A stretch of DNA of 64,000 nucleotides from Bacillota bacterium (GCA_023402845.1 JAEYFP010000022.1:62001-126000); one strand, 5' to 3'. Positions 26,041 to 35,579 are shown, numbered from the stretch's first letter. The notes: generated by a model not told the origin, from the letters alone. A program made the numbers and translations.

Positions 26041-26834
26041 TGGCAAAGCGAAAAGAAGATCCGCCGAAGCCGGGCGCGGCTTGGATGAATACTTTCGCGG
26101 ATCTGATGAACCTGCTGTTGTGCTTTTTCGTTATGCTGTTTGCCATGTCTTCGGTGGATTCCAGTAAGTTCGAGGAGATGTCGGCTTCTTTTACGGATAG
26201 CTTCAGTATTTTTTCGGGCGGCGGGGCTTCATTTGGAAACGGCATTCTGATTTCGAACGGCGTCAGTCAGCTCAACGAACTGGATCAATACATCAATTCT
26301 ATGGGGTATTCTTCAGAACAGACAGCAGATACTGAGAGTGCGATCGAAAAGGTGGAAGAGGAGCAGATGAAGGCGGCAGAGGAACTTTCCGAACTGGTGG
26401 AGGAACTGCTGAAGGAGCAGGGACTTGGCAAGGCTGTGGATTTGGATTTCACCTCTCAGTATGTGTCTCTGACACTGAACGGGTCTTTGCTGTTTGATTC
26501 GGGCAGCGCGGCAATCAAAGAAGATTCCTATGAAATTTTAGATAAAATCGGTGTTATTTTACAAAAGTATGCAGACAGCATTGTTGAAATAGAAGGACAT
26601 ACGGATAATGTGCCTATTCACAATTCGCGGTTTAAGGATAATAATGAGCTGTCGAGTGCACGTGCATTGTCAGTGTTTGAATATCTTGTGGATCATACTA
26701 ATCTGGATCCTGCGATGGTTAAGCATTCAGGCAGGGGTGAATATGTGCCGATCGCCGATAACTCCGCACCGGAGGGGCGCGCAAAGAACAGACGTGTGGA
26801 AATTAAGATCTATCACACACTTAGTACATACTAA
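26040..26834 (+). CDS. motB: Flagellar motor stator protein MotB
   Basis: Peptidoglycan-anchored stator subunit that carries the proton. One N-terminal membrane helix contains the ion-carrying aspartate, D21 (NTFADLMNLLLCFF). A coiled plug/linker follows, and a C-terminal OmpA-like peptidoglycan-binding domain shows IVEIEGHTDNVPIHN and ELSSARALSVFEYL. GTG start (26040) sharing a base with the motA stop; GGAGGTGGAG is the SD. 264 aa, typical. Confidence 0.96.
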   Translation: MAKRKEDPPKPGAAWMNTFADLMNLLLCFFVMLFAMSSVDSSKFEEMSASFTDSFSIFSGGGASFGNGILISNGVSQLNELDQYINSMGYSSEQTADTESAIEKVEEEQMKAAEELSELVEELLKEQGLGKAVDLDFTSQYVSLTLNGSLLFDSGSAAIKEDSYEILDKIGVILQKYADSIVEIEGHTDNVPIHNSRFKDNNELSSARALSVFEYLVDHTNLDPAMVKHSGRGEYVPIADNSAPEGRAKNRRVEIKIYHTLSTY

Positions 26835-26849
26835 CGAAGGAGCAGAAAA

Positions 26850-27365
26850 ATGAAAAAGAATTTGATGACAGTTGTGATTCTGGCACTTTTGATTGTGAAT
26901 CTGGCTTTGACCGGAATTATCATGTTTTTTACTGTATCCGCGAACCAGAAGACAATTGCGCTCGTGAATGATATCGCTGCGGTTTTGGATTTGGAGCTTA
27001 GCGGCGGTACGGGAGAAGACATGGCTGCTGCGGTGCCGATTGAAGATACGAGTGTATATAATATTGAAGATGCGATGACAATTGCTTTAACGCCGGATGC
27101 TGATGGTACAGAGCATTATGCACTTATCTCCATTTCCTTTTCCTTGAATATGACAGACCCTGATTATGAAACTTATCAGCCGATGATGTCGGAAAAGGAA
27201 AGCAAGATTAAGAGCGAGATCATTAATGTGATCGGTGCTTATACAAAGGAAGAAGCGATGTCGGATGAAGCGGGGATGGAAGAAGCAGTTCTTGAGAGAA
27301 TACAGGCGATGTTCAATTCCAAGTTTGTCTATGAGGCATATTTCAGGGACATTAAATTCCAATAA
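26850..27365 (+). CDS. fliL: Flagellar basal body-associated protein FliL
   Basis: Single-pass membrane protein that surrounds the stator and supports torque. A short basic N-terminus, one membrane helix (VVILALLIVNLALTGIIMFF, about 8-28), a small linker and a C-terminal SPFH/FliL domain (HYALISISFSLNM.., IKSEIINVIGAYTKEE.., VYEAYFRDIKFQ) are visible. 171 aa. SD GAAGGAG. Position between motB and fliM matches other Firmicutes. Confidence 0.92.
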   Translation: MKKNLMTVVILALLIVNLALTGIIMFFTVSANQKTIALVNDIAAVLDLELSGGTGEDMAAAVPIEDTSVYNIEDAMTIALTPDADGTEHYALISISFSLNMTDPDYETYQPMMSEKESKIKSEIINVIGAYTKEEAMSDEAGMEEAVLERIQAMFNSKFVYEAYFRDIKFQ

Positions 27366-27395
27366 AAGGATTAATGAAGGAGTGAGGTGTGCTTA

Positions 27396-28376
27396 ATGAG
27401 TGAGGTGCTCTCCCAAAATGAGATAGATAGTCTGCTTCAGGCGTTAAGCTCAGGCGAACTGGATGCAGAGGAAATCAGTACTGATGAAGAAAAAGTGACA
27501 AAGAATTATGATTTTCGGCGTCCTGCCAAGTTTTCAAAGGAACATTTAAGGACACTCGAAATTATATTTGAGCATTACGGACGTCTGTTATCGACAAATC
27601 TGCCGGTTTATCTTCGAAAGAATATACAAGTCAGTGTTGTGAACTCAGAGGCGTGTACGTTTTCGGAGTTCTCCACGGCACTTGCCAATCCAGTATTGCT
27701 TGCAGTCGTCAATTTTGAACCGCTGAACGGAAATATTATGTTGGAAATCGCCGCAAATTTAGGTTTTGCGATGATCGACAGAATGCTTGGCGGGCAGGGA
27801 AACCCATTGGAAAAAAGCAGGGATTTCTCGGAAATTGAGCGTTCTATCATAGATAAAATTATATCGGTATGCGTACAGCTTATGCGTGAACCCTGGAAAA
27901 ATGTTGTCGAGATAAATCCTTTTTTAGAAAGGATTGAGACGAATCCGCAGTTTGCGCAGATTATTGCGCCAAGCGAAATGATCGCAATCGTGACGATCAA
28001 TGTGAAAATCGGTGATGTGGAAGGTTTGATGAATATCTGTCTTCCGTACTTTACCTTGGAAAATGTTATGGATAAGTTAAATACAAAATATTGGTTCTCT
28101 TCGATGAAGGAAAATAATGAGGACAATTACGAGGATCATATTGAGACAATTATCCGAAAAGTTAACATGCCGATCCGCACAATACTCGGAAGAAGTACAA
28201 TTACGGTTAGCGATTTTGTAAATTTGCAATTAGGCGATATCATCAAGCTGAATTCCAAGATTAATAATGAGCTGGATGTATATGTTGGAAATCTAAAGAA
28301 GTTTAAAGGCTTACCCGGCTCCGCAAAGGATGACTATGCGGTAAGAGTTACATCAATATTGAGAGAGGGGGAATAA
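27396..28376 (+). CDS. fliM: Flagellar motor switch protein FliM
   Basis: C-ring subunit between FliG and FliN/FliY that binds CheY-P. The N-terminal CheY-binding peptide LSQNEIDSLLQAL is conserved. The middle CheC-like domain (HLRTLEIIFEHYGRLLSTNLPVYL..) and the C-terminal SpoA domain (IRTILGRSTITVSDFVNLQLGDIIKLNSKI) follow. ATG 27396 with GAGGTG six bases upstream is preferred over a GTG at 27387. 326 aa, normal. Confidence 0.96.
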   Translation: MSEVLSQNEIDSLLQALSSGELDAEEISTDEEKVTKNYDFRRPAKFSKEHLRTLEIIFEHYGRLLSTNLPVYLRKNIQVSVVNSEACTFSEFSTALANPVLLAVVNFEPLNGNIMLEIAANLGFAMIDRMLGGQGNPLEKSRDFSEIERSIIDKIISVCVQLMREPWKNVVEINPFLERIETNPQFAQIIAPSEMIAIVTINVKIGDVEGLMNICLPYFTLENVMDKLNTKYWFSSMKENNEDNYEDHIETIIRKVNMPIRTILGRSTITVSDFVNLQLGDIIKLNSKINNELDVYVGNLKKFKGLPGSAKDDYAVRVTSILREGE

Positions 28377-28379
28377 TGG

Positions 28380-29576
28380 ATGGAAGGAATGCTATCCCAG
28401 GATGAAATCAATGCCCTGTTAAACGGCATGAGCGAATCGGCGGACACGGCACCGGCTCCGGAACCCGCTGAAGAAGTCCTGACGGAAACGGAAAAGGACG
28501 CAATCGGCGAAGTGGCCAACATCAGCATGGGAACATCAGCGACGACATTTTATTCCTTGGTTAACCGAAAAGTCAATATCACGACACCGGTCGTAACACT
28601 GGCAGATTGGGATCAAGTCATTGAAGATTATGAGCGGCCCTGCGTGTTCATTAAAATTCAATATACGTCTGGCCTTGAGGGAACCAATATTCTGATACTG
28701 AAGGAAAGCGATGTAAAGATCATCACCGATTTGATGATGGGAGGAGATGGCACCAGTATGGAGGGAGAGCTTGGAGAGCTGCATTTGAGTGCAATTTCCG
28801 AAGCGATGAACCAGATGATGGGTTCTTCCGCAACGTCTTTATCCTCTATGCTTGGCAGGACAATCGATATCAGCCCGCCGGAAGCGAGTGTCGTCAATAC
28901 GGAACAGCGCAGAAAGGGTTCTTCTATTTCCTCTTTCCTTGCGGGAACGTTTGTCAAAATTGCATTCCGCATGCAGATCGGAGATTTGGTTGACAGTAAG
29001 ATCTTGCAGCTTTATCCGATCGATTTTGCAAAATCATTATACAGTTACTTTATTGGCAATCAAGAACCGGAGCCCGAGCCGGAACCGGTTCGGATGGAAA
29101 TATCGCAGCCCGTTATGCAGGCTGCGCCGCAGCCTTCGGTGATGGGTACGGGTTCTTCGATGGGAATGGGGAATGCGATGAATATGGGAGGTCCAATGAG
29201 TATGGGGAATCCAATGGGCATGCAGCAGCCGATGAATATGGGCGCCGCGATGGGCATGCAGCAACCGATGAATATGCAGAATATGAATATACAGCCAGCA
29301 GCCTTTCAAGCATTTTCCGCCGATGTCAATGCATTGCAGAGTCAGGAAAATATCGCTTTAATCAAGGATGTTCCGCTGGAGGTAACAGTGGAGCTGGGCA
29401 GGACAAGCAAGGCAATCAGCGATATATTAGACTTTGCACCGGGAACGATTATCGAGTTGGATAAAATCGCAGGAGAACCGGTAGATGTGCTTGTAAACGG
29501 AAAACTGGTAGCTAAGGGCGAAGTGGTAGTCATCGAAGAAAATTTTGGTGTCAGAGTAACTGAGATAATCAATTAA
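28380..29576 (+). CDS. fliY: Flagellar switch phosphatase FliY (CheC-FliN fusion) with Met-rich linker
   Basis: C-ring CheY-P phosphatase of Gram-positive motors. The N-terminal CheY-binding peptide LSQDEINALLNGM matches that of FliM. Two CheC active-site motifs are intact (ExxN followed by 22 residues and P: EVAN..TTP and EAMN..SPP). The C-terminal SpoA/FliN domain reads LEVTVELGRTSKAISDILDFAPGTIIELDKIAGEPVDVLVNG. Between them, after a PEPEPEP stretch, residues about 254-306 are dominated by Met, Gly, Asn, Pro and Gln, with 16 methionines. Start ATG 28380, eight bases after GGGGG. 398 aa, slightly long because of this linker. Confidence 0.94.
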   Translation: MEGMLSQDEINALLNGMSESADTAPAPEPAEEVLTETEKDAIGEVANISMGTSATTFYSLVNRKVNITTPVVTLADWDQVIEDYERPCVFIKIQYTSGLEGTNILILKESDVKIITDLMMGGDGTSMEGELGELHLSAISEAMNQMMGSSATSLSSMLGRTIDISPPEASVVNTEQRRKGSSISSFLAGTFVKIAFRMQIGDLVDSKILQLYPIDFAKSLYSYFIGNQEPEPEPEPVRMEISQPVMQAAPQPSVMGTGSSMGMGNAMNMGGPMSMGNPMGMQQPMNMGAAMGMQQPMNMQNMNIQPAAFQAFSADVNALQSQENIALIKDVPLEVTVELGRTSKAISDILDFAPGTIIELDKIAGEPVDVLVNGKLVAKGEVVVIEENFGVRVTEIIN

Positions 29577-29599
29577 AATAACGTATAGGAGAAGGAAAA

Positions 29600-29962
29600 A
29601 TGGCAAAAAACATTTTGATTTGTGACGATGCAGCGTTTATGAGAATGATGATCAAGGACATTTTAACCAAAAACGGTTATAATGTCGCAGGTGAGGCAGA
29701 GAACGGCGCAAGAGCAATCGAAAGATACAATGAATTGAAGCCGGATCTTGTATTGATGGACATTACGATGCCTGAAATGGATGGCATTCAGGCCCTGAAA
29801 AAAATCAAAGAGAATGACTCCAGTGCGCTTGTAATTATGTGCTCCGCGATGGGACAGCAGGCAATGGTAATCGAATCCATTCAGGCAGGGGCGAAGGATT
29901 TCATCGTAAAACCGTTTCAGGCGGACCGTGTCATTGAGGCAGTAAAAAAAGTAGTAGGTTAA
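29600..29962 (+). CDS. cheY: Chemotaxis response regulator CheY
   Basis: Single-domain receiver that, when phosphorylated by CheA, binds FliM/FliY to control rotation. Acidic pocket D9/D10, phosphoacceptor D54 (LVLMDITMPEMDG), the Ser/Thr switch position (VIMCSAMG) and the conserved Lys (FIVKPF) are present. 120 aa. Located between fliY and fliO as in Bacillus subtilis. SD TAGGAGAAGG. Confidence 0.96.
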   Translation: MAKNILICDDAAFMRMMIKDILTKNGYNVAGEAENGARAIERYNELKPDLVLMDITMPEMDGIQALKKIKENDSSALVIMCSAMGQQAMVIESIQAGAKDFIVKPFQADRVIEAVKKVVG

Positions 29963-29966
29963 CCGT

Positions 29967-30344
29967 ATGATTATACTTGGATATCCGTCATCAAGCCTGG
30001 AAAATGTAGCTCAATTTGTAACGGTACTTCTCGTTTTTATATTTGTACTGGCTTTGACGTATGTTACAACACGCTGGGTTGCCAGATTCCAGAAGCAGCA
30101 GACGAATAATAAAAATTTTGAAGTGATTGAGACACATAAGCTTACATCCAACAAATATTTGCAGATTGTGCGGGCGGGAAAGAAATATCTGGTGATTGCA
30201 ATCGGCAAGGATGCGGTCACAATGCTCGCGGAGCTTACGGAGGATGAAGTTGAACTGATGCCGGATGATACGGTGCCGCAGGACAGTTTTCAAAAATTGT
30301 TGGATAAGGCAAAAGAGCGGATACATAAACGGGGCGATAATTAA
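29967..30344 (+). CDS. fliO: Flagellar biosynthetic protein FliO
   Basis: Assembly factor for the FliP-FliQ-FliR export gate. One membrane helix (VAQFVTVLLVFIFVLALTYVTTRWV, about 14-38) precedes a small cytoplasmic beta domain (FEVIETHKLTSNKYLQIVRAGKKYLVIAIGKDAVTML) typical of FliO/FliZ. 125 aa. Starts four bases after cheY and ends directly against the fliP ATG. Confidence 0.9.
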   Translation: MIILGYPSSSLENVAQFVTVLLVFIFVLALTYVTTRWVARFQKQQTNNKNFEVIETHKLTSNKYLQIVRAGKKYLVIAIGKDAVTMLAELTEDEVELMPDDTVPQDSFQKLLDKAKERIHKRGDN

Positions 30345-31229
30345 ATGAATAAACAAAGAATACGAAAAGGCGGAAGATGCAAACTTCTCTTTTGCCTGTT
30401 TGTGTGTGTGGCAGGTCTGTTTTTGACAGCACAGACACCCGTAAGGGCGGCCGATCTGAACGATTTGGGCATTTTAGATGAGTCTGCTGTAAATGAGAAT
30501 AATACGATTATTAATGAGCCGGGAAGTGCGGAGACCGCGGATGATTTAAAGGAACTGAATGTGGCAAACAATTTATCTGTCACCTATCGGGATGGTCAGG
30601 GCAATCTTTCCGGGACACTCAGAATTCTAATTATCCTCACTTTGATCGCGCTTGCCCCAACGATTATTATTATGATGACATCTTTTACAAGAATCATCAT
30701 TGTAATGCATTTTGTCAGATCAGCGCTCGGTACACAGACAGCACCCCCGAATCAGGTGCTGATTGGACTATCTCTGTTTCTGACATTTTTTATTATGAAT
30801 CCTGTCATTACAGAAATTAATACGACGGCGATTCAGCCCTTTGAGGCGGGGGAGATGACCCAGCAGGAGTTTTTGGATGCGGCATCACAGCCGCTGCGTG
30901 AGTTCATGTACGGACAGACGCAGACAAAGGATGTCCGGCTGTTCCTTGATATCGAAGGGATCGACAGCGTTGACAGTTTGGAGGAAATTCCGACACGGGT
31001 GCTTGTTCCGAGTTTTGTTATCAGTGAGTTGAGGACCGCATTTATTATCGGTTTTGTGTTGTATATTCCGTTTATTGTTATAGATATGGTGGTTGCTTCT
31101 ACTTTGATGTCCATGGGTATGATGATGCTTCCGCCTACGACGATTTCCATGCCGTTCAAAATCTTGCTGTTTATTCTGGCTGATGGCTGGAATCTGGTAA
31201 TCGGGAATCTTGTCAAAACGTTTTATTAG
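30345..31229 (+). CDS. fliP: Flagellar export gate protein FliP
   Basis: Core pore subunit of the flagellar type III gate. A cleavable-looking signal (basic start, LLFCLFVCVAGLFLTAQ, then VRAAD, about residue 36) and a spacer precede the conserved membrane block LALAPTIIIMMTSFTRIIIVMHFVRSALGTQTAPPNQVLIGLSLFLTFF-like sequence, then RTAFIIGFVLYIPFIVIDMVVAS and a final helix. 294 aa. The ATG follows the fliO stop without a gap. Mature FliP plus a long leader is usual in Clostridia. Confidence 0.95.
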   Translation: MNKQRIRKGGRCKLLFCLFVCVAGLFLTAQTPVRAADLNDLGILDESAVNENNTIINEPGSAETADDLKELNVANNLSVTYRDGQGNLSGTLRILIILTLIALAPTIIIMMTSFTRIIIVMHFVRSALGTQTAPPNQVLIGLSLFLTFFIMNPVITEINTTAIQPFEAGEMTQQEFLDAASQPLREFMYGQTQTKDVRLFLDIEGIDSVDSLEEIPTRVLVPSFVISELRTAFIIGFVLYIPFIVIDMVVASTLMSMGMMMLPPTTISMPFKILLFILADGWNLVIGNLVKTFY

Positions 31230-31296
31230 CGTAGCAGTCGGTTTTCTATGTAATAGGAAAGCTGTGCACGGCGCGGAAAGAAAGGTGTGATAGAAT

Positions 31297-31566
31297 ATGA
31301 CAATTGATACCGTCACCGGAATTACGCGGGATGCACTGTATACAATCATTATAACATCGGCGCCGCTGCTGCTTATTTCACTTGTTGTCGGATTGATTAT
31401 CAGTATTTTTCAGACAGTGACTTCTATTCAGGAGCAGACACTTACTTTCGTGCCGAAAATTCTTTCCATATTTGTGATGCTGATGATTGCAGGGCATTGG
31501 ATGCTGAATAATATGGTGGATTTTACGGAAAAACTGTGGTCAAACTTTTCCCTCTATATCAGGTAA
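31297..31566 (+). CDS. fliQ: Flagellar export gate protein FliQ
   Basis: Small two-helix gate subunit. The helices ITSAPLLLISLVVGLIISIFQ-type (about 20-40) and ILSIFVMLMIAGHWMLNNM (about 55-75) flank the conserved TVTSIQEQTLTFVPK loop. 89 aa, exactly family size. It follows fliP after 67 bases and is six bases before fliR. Confidence 0.95.
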   Translation: MTIDTVTGITRDALYTIIITSAPLLLISLVVGLIISIFQTVTSIQEQTLTFVPKILSIFVMLMIAGHWMLNNMVDFTEKLWSNFSLYIR

Positions 31567-31572
31567 GGGACT

Positions 31573-32358
31573 ATGATAGATTATTCATTTACCTATAGCG
31601 ATCTGGAATATTTCTTGTTGGTGTTTACAAGGATCGGCTGTTTCATTTTTGCAGCGCCGTTCTTTTCTACGAACAATACACCGAGAACGGTGCGTGCGGG
31701 TTTGAGTTTTTTTATCGCATTGGTAATTTTTCATGCGGTAACGCCGCACGTAATGCCGGAGTACAACACGGTACTCGGATATGCCGCGCTTGTCCTTAAG
31801 GAGGGAATTACAGGGCTTCTGATTGGCTTGGGAGCTAATATATGTAATTCCATTGTTTTATTTGCGGGAAAGGTTGCCGATATGGAAATCGGCCTGTCGA
31901 TGGTGCAGCTTATGGATCCGCTGACGAAAGAGGCTACGGGCTTTACCGGCGCCCTTTACCAATATGCGGTGATGCTCCTTCTGATGGTGACTGACATGCA
32001 TCATTATCTGCTGCGTGCGATCGTGGAGACCTATACACTGATACCGATCGGAGGCGCAGCGTTTCAGTCCGATAAAATTGTGACGGCGCTGGTTCAGTTT
32101 TTGACCGATTATGTCATGATCGCATTTCGTATCTGCCTGCCGATTGTGGCGGCAATGATGATTTTAAATGCAGTGCTTGGTATTCTTGCAAAAACGTCTC
32201 CGCAGATTAACATGTTTTCCGTCGGTATTCAGATCAAGATTTTAATTGGGCTTTCCGTCCTGTTTTTGACGATCAGTGTTTTGCCGGGTGCCTCAGAGTA
32301 CATTTTTAAGGAAATGAAAATTATGATCACGGTAATGGTTGAAAGTATGACAATGTGA
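31573..32358 (+). CDS. fliR: Flagellar export gate protein FliR
   Basis: Multi-spanning gate subunit that closes the FliP/FliQ helix. About six hydrophobic segments, with the conserved RIGCFIFAAPFFSTNNTPRTVRAGLSF start and MVQLMDPLTKEATGFTGALYQ central segment. 261 aa, typical. Its stop lies at the beginning of the flhB leader region. Confidence 0.95.
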   Translation: MIDYSFTYSDLEYFLLVFTRIGCFIFAAPFFSTNNTPRTVRAGLSFFIALVIFHAVTPHVMPEYNTVLGYAALVLKEGITGLLIGLGANICNSIVLFAGKVADMEIGLSMVQLMDPLTKEATGFTGALYQYAVMLLLMVTDMHHYLLRAIVETYTLIPIGGAAFQSDKIVTALVQFLTDYVMIAFRICLPIVAAMMILNAVLGILAKTSPQINMFSVGIQIKILIGLSVLFLTISVLPGASEYIFKEMKIMITVMVESMTM

Positions 32359-32384
32359 TGCAGAGTTACAGTTCAGGAGAAACG

Positions 32385-33518
32385 ATGCAAATACAACGAG
32401 GTTTTATCAGGTATTCTTATGACCTGCAGCGGTTTGCAAAGGATGGTCCCGGCGGAGAAAAAACAGAACCGGCCTCCGATAAAAAACTGAATGACGCCAG
32501 AAAAGAAGGTCAGGTGGCAAAGAGCAGAGAGCTTGGAAATGCGGTTGGACTGCTCGCCCTGTTTTTGATCTTGAAGAACTGGGCAGGACAGATGGGAACA
32601 CAGTTTCTTGAGACCTTTTCTTATGTCTACAGCAGAATTCCCGAAATGGTTGTACTGGTGAACGGAGAAATTACACCGAAGCTGTTTGCAAGCATGATTA
32701 ATCAGATAATCGTTCGAATGCTCTTTATTATGCTGCCGGTGTTTGCAGTCGGTGTTGTCACAGCGTTTGTAGTTGATCTGGTACAGGTGAAATGGCAGCC
32801 GACATCGAAACCGCTCGCACCGAAGGGAAATAAACTAAATCCGATTAAGGGTTTTAAACGAATTTTTTCAAAGGACAGACTGTTCGAGCTGTTCAAATCA
32901 GCGATTAAACTTGTTATGCTCGGCTATCTCGCATACACGACGCTGCGGGATGAGATGACATCACTATATATTTTGTATGACATGACGCTGTTAGCAGCGG
33001 TGCGGCTTTTTGGAAATGTGGCGATTAGTCTTGGCATTAAGATCAGCGCATATTATCTGATCCTCGGCTTGGCCGATTATCTTTACCAGAAATGGAAATT
33101 CAGGGAAGATATGAAGATGACAAAGCAGGAGGTCAAGGATGAGTGGAAGAACGCCGAGGGTGATCCTAAGGTCAAGGGCAAACAGAAACAGCGGATGCAG
33201 GAAGCTTCCAGGAGGCGCATGATGCAGTCGATCCCACAGGCGGATGTTGTCATTACGAACCCGACACATTTTGCGGTTGCGGTCAAGTACGATCCCGCCG
33301 TTGCCGAGGCCCCATATGTGCTTGCAAAGGGCCAGGATTTCCTTGCTGCCAAAATCAAAGAAGAGGCGAAGGAACATCATATTGAAATTGTAGAAAACAA
33401 GCCGCTTGCCAGAATGCTTTACTATAATGTGGAGCTTGGTGCACAGATCCCGCCTGAGCTTTATCAGGCAGTTGCGGAAATACTGGCAGTTATTTACAAT
33501 GCAAAGCAGCGTGCATAA
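32385..33518 (+). CDS. flhB: Flagellar export switch protein FlhB
   Basis: Membrane protein whose cytoplasmic domain self-cleaves to switch export from hook to filament subunits. Four membrane helices and the cytoplasmic domain are visible; the autocleavage motif is N292-P-T-H (ITNPTHFAVAVKYDP). The segment GPGGEKTEPASDKKLNDARKEGQVAKSRE is the standard cytoplasmic start. ATG 32385 has GGAG five bases upstream; GTG 32355 or ATG 32358, overlapping fliR, would add 9-10 residues. 378 aa. Confidence 0.95.
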   Translation: MQIQRGFIRYSYDLQRFAKDGPGGEKTEPASDKKLNDARKEGQVAKSRELGNAVGLLALFLILKNWAGQMGTQFLETFSYVYSRIPEMVVLVNGEITPKLFASMINQIIVRMLFIMLPVFAVGVVTAFVVDLVQVKWQPTSKPLAPKGNKLNPIKGFKRIFSKDRLFELFKSAIKLVMLGYLAYTTLRDEMTSLYILYDMTLLAAVRLFGNVAISLGIKISAYYLILGLADYLYQKWKFREDMKMTKQEVKDEWKNAEGDPKVKGKQKQRMQEASRRRMMQSIPQADVVITNPTHFAVAVKYDPAVAEAPYVLAKGQDFLAAKIKEEAKEHHIEIVENKPLARMLYYNVELGAQIPPELYQAVAEILAVIYNAKQRA

Positions 33519-33539
33519 TAACGATAGGAGGAAGGCAGA

Positions 33540-35579
33540 TTGAAATTTGGAAAAGCTGATTTAGGCGTTGCGCTGTATCTGTTAAGTGCATTCGTCTTCC
33601 TGATTGTACCGATTCCGTCTTTTTTGTTGGATATTTGCCTTGCAATCAATATTGCAGTAGCATTTACGATCCTGTTTAATTCAATGTTCGTAAAAGAGAT
33701 TCTTGAAATGTCGTTTTTCCCTACAATTCTGTTGTTTACGACTATTTTCAGAATTTCTCTGAACGTTTCCTCTACGAGGCTCATTTTATCGACGGGTGAT
33801 CCGGGTAATGTCGTGGAGACTTTCGGTAATTTTGTGGGCGGCGGCGATCTGGTTATTGGTACAATTATATTTATTATCTTAATTATTATTCAATTTATGG
33901 TAATCAATAAGGGCTCCGAACGTGTTGCGGAGGTGACGGCGAGATTTACGCTCGACGCCATGCCCGGCAAGCAGATGGCGATTGATGCCGATTTAAATAC
34001 AGGTGCGATTACGGATGCGGATGCGAAGGTACTGCGCGATAAGATTCAGCAGGAGGCCAGCTTCTTCGGTTCTATGGATGGTGCCGTGAAATATGTAAAG
34101 GGAGATGCGGTGGCCGGTCTGATTATTACGGCCGTCAATATCATCGGCGGGATTGTGATGGGCGTGACAAGAGAAGGACTTGAGATCATGGATGCGCTCC
34201 AAAAATATGCGATCCTGACGATTGGAGACGGACTCGTCAGCCAGATTCCCGCCCTGCTGATTTCTCTTTCCACCGGTATTCTCGTTACAAAGGGCTCCAA
34301 GGAAGCGGATTTTGGAAATGTGCTTATCAGTCAGCTTTTTGGGATTCCAAAGGTGCTTTATTTTGTGGGTCTGACAATTTGTTTTTTGGGAATTACGACG
34401 CCTCTTAACACCATTTTATTTCTTGTGCTAGGGATGTCCTTTATTATTACCGGCCGTTTTATTGCGAATTCACTCGAGGTTGAAAAAGTAGAGCAGTTGG
34501 TTGATGCGGACGAAGAGTCGGCAGAGGAAATCAGAAAGCCGGAAAATGTCGTATCACTTTTACAGGTTGATCCGATTGAGTTGGAATTCGGTTATGGAAT
34601 CATTCCGCTTGCTGATGTCAATCAAGGCGGGGATTTACTGGACCGCGTCGTTATGATCCGGCGTCAGGTCGCCTTAGAGCTTGGTATGGTTGTGCCAATC
34701 ATTCGTTTGCGCGATAATATCCAGTTGAATCCAAATCAGTACATCATTAAGATCAAGGGAATTCAAGTCAGCGAGGGTGAAATTTTATTTGACCATTATA
34801 TGGCAATGAATCCCGGCTTTGTCGAGGAAGAGATTTCCGGAATTCCGACGTTTGAACCGTCATTTCATCTGCCTGCGACGTGGATTACGGAGTCGCAGCG
34901 TGAGCGTGCGGAGAGCCTTGGCTATACAGTAGTGGATCCGCCTTCTATCATCGCAACGCACTTGACGGAAATTATTCGCCAGCATGTTGCAGAGCTTTTG
35001 TCAAGACAGGACGTGCAGAACCTTGTCAACAACATCAAGGAGTCCAATCCCTCTCTTGTGGACGAGCTGACACCGAAGCTTCTCGGTCTCGGAGAGATCC
35101 AGAAGGTGCTGCAGAATCTGCTGCGTGAAGGAATTTCGATCCGTGATCTGCTTACAATTTTTGAAACCCTTGCCGATCATGCGGTTGCTACGAGAGATAC
35201 GGACGTTTTGACGGAGTATGTCCGGCAGAGTTTGAAAAGAGCAATTTCCGCCAAATATTTTCCGGCCAATGAGTCAACGAGTGTCGTTACTCTGGATCCG
35301 AAGATTGAGCAGGAAATTATGGGCAACGTTAAACAGACGGAACAGGGTGCTTATTTGACACTTGATCCGGAGCGGACGAAGGCGATTGTCAAATCTGTAG
35401 AGGCGGAAATAGCAAAGCTAGAAAACATTGGGAAAAATCCGATCATCATCACATCTCCAATTGTCAGGATGTATTTTAAGAAGCTGACCGAGGATTATTT
35501 CAAAGATTTAATTGTCGTGTCATATAATGAGATTGACAGCAACGTGGAATTACAATCAGTAGGGATGGTGGCTGCATAG
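33540..35579 (+). CDS. flhA: Flagellar export gate protein FlhA
   Basis: Largest export-gate component; forms the nonameric cytoplasmic ring that docks chaperone-substrate complexes. Eight hydrophobic segments lie in residues 1-310, with the FHIPEP-family signature VAEVTARFTLDAMPGKQMAID between them. The C-terminal cytoplasmic domain (about 330-679) includes RQHVAELLSRQDVQNLVNNIKE. TTG start with AGGAGGAAGG just upstream. 679 aa. It overlaps flhF by one base. Confidence 0.97.
   Translation: MKFGKADLGVALYLLSAFVFLIVPIPSFLLDICLAINIAVAFTILFNSMFVKEILEMSFFPTILLFTTIFRISLNVSSTRLILSTGDPGNVVETFGNFVGGGDLVIGTIIFIILIIIQFMVINKGSERVAEVTARFTLDAMPGKQMAIDADLNTGAITDADAKVLRDKIQQEASFFGSMDGAVKYVKGDAVAGLIITAVNIIGGIVMGVTREGLEIMDALQKYAILTIGDGLVSQIPALLISLSTGILVTKGSKEADFGNVLISQLFGIPKVLYFVGLTICFLGITTPLNTILFLVLGMSFIITGRFIANSLEVEKVEQLVDADEESAEEIRKPENVVSLLQVDPIELEFGYGIIPLADVNQGGDLLDRVVMIRRQVALELGMVVPIIRLRDNIQLNPNQYIIKIKGIQVSEGEILFDHYMAMNPGFVEEEISGIPTFEPSFHLPATWITESQRERAESLGYTVVDPPSIIATHLTEIIRQHVAELLSRQDVQNLVNNIKESNPSLVDELTPKLLGLGEIQKVLQNLLREGISIRDLLTIFETLADHAVATRDTDVLTEYVRQSLKRAISAKYFPANESTSVVTLDPKIEQEIMGNVKQTEQGAYLTLDPERTKAIVKSVEAEIAKLENIGKNPIIITSPIVRMYFKKLTEDYFKDLIVVSYNEIDSNVELQSVGMVAA

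Noticed and set aside
29140..29295. Repetitive ATGGG/AATATGGG sequence considered as a short tandem repeat or CRISPR-like array
   Set aside because: It is in frame within FliY, has no constant repeat-spacer lengths, and is explained by the Met/Gly-rich linker.
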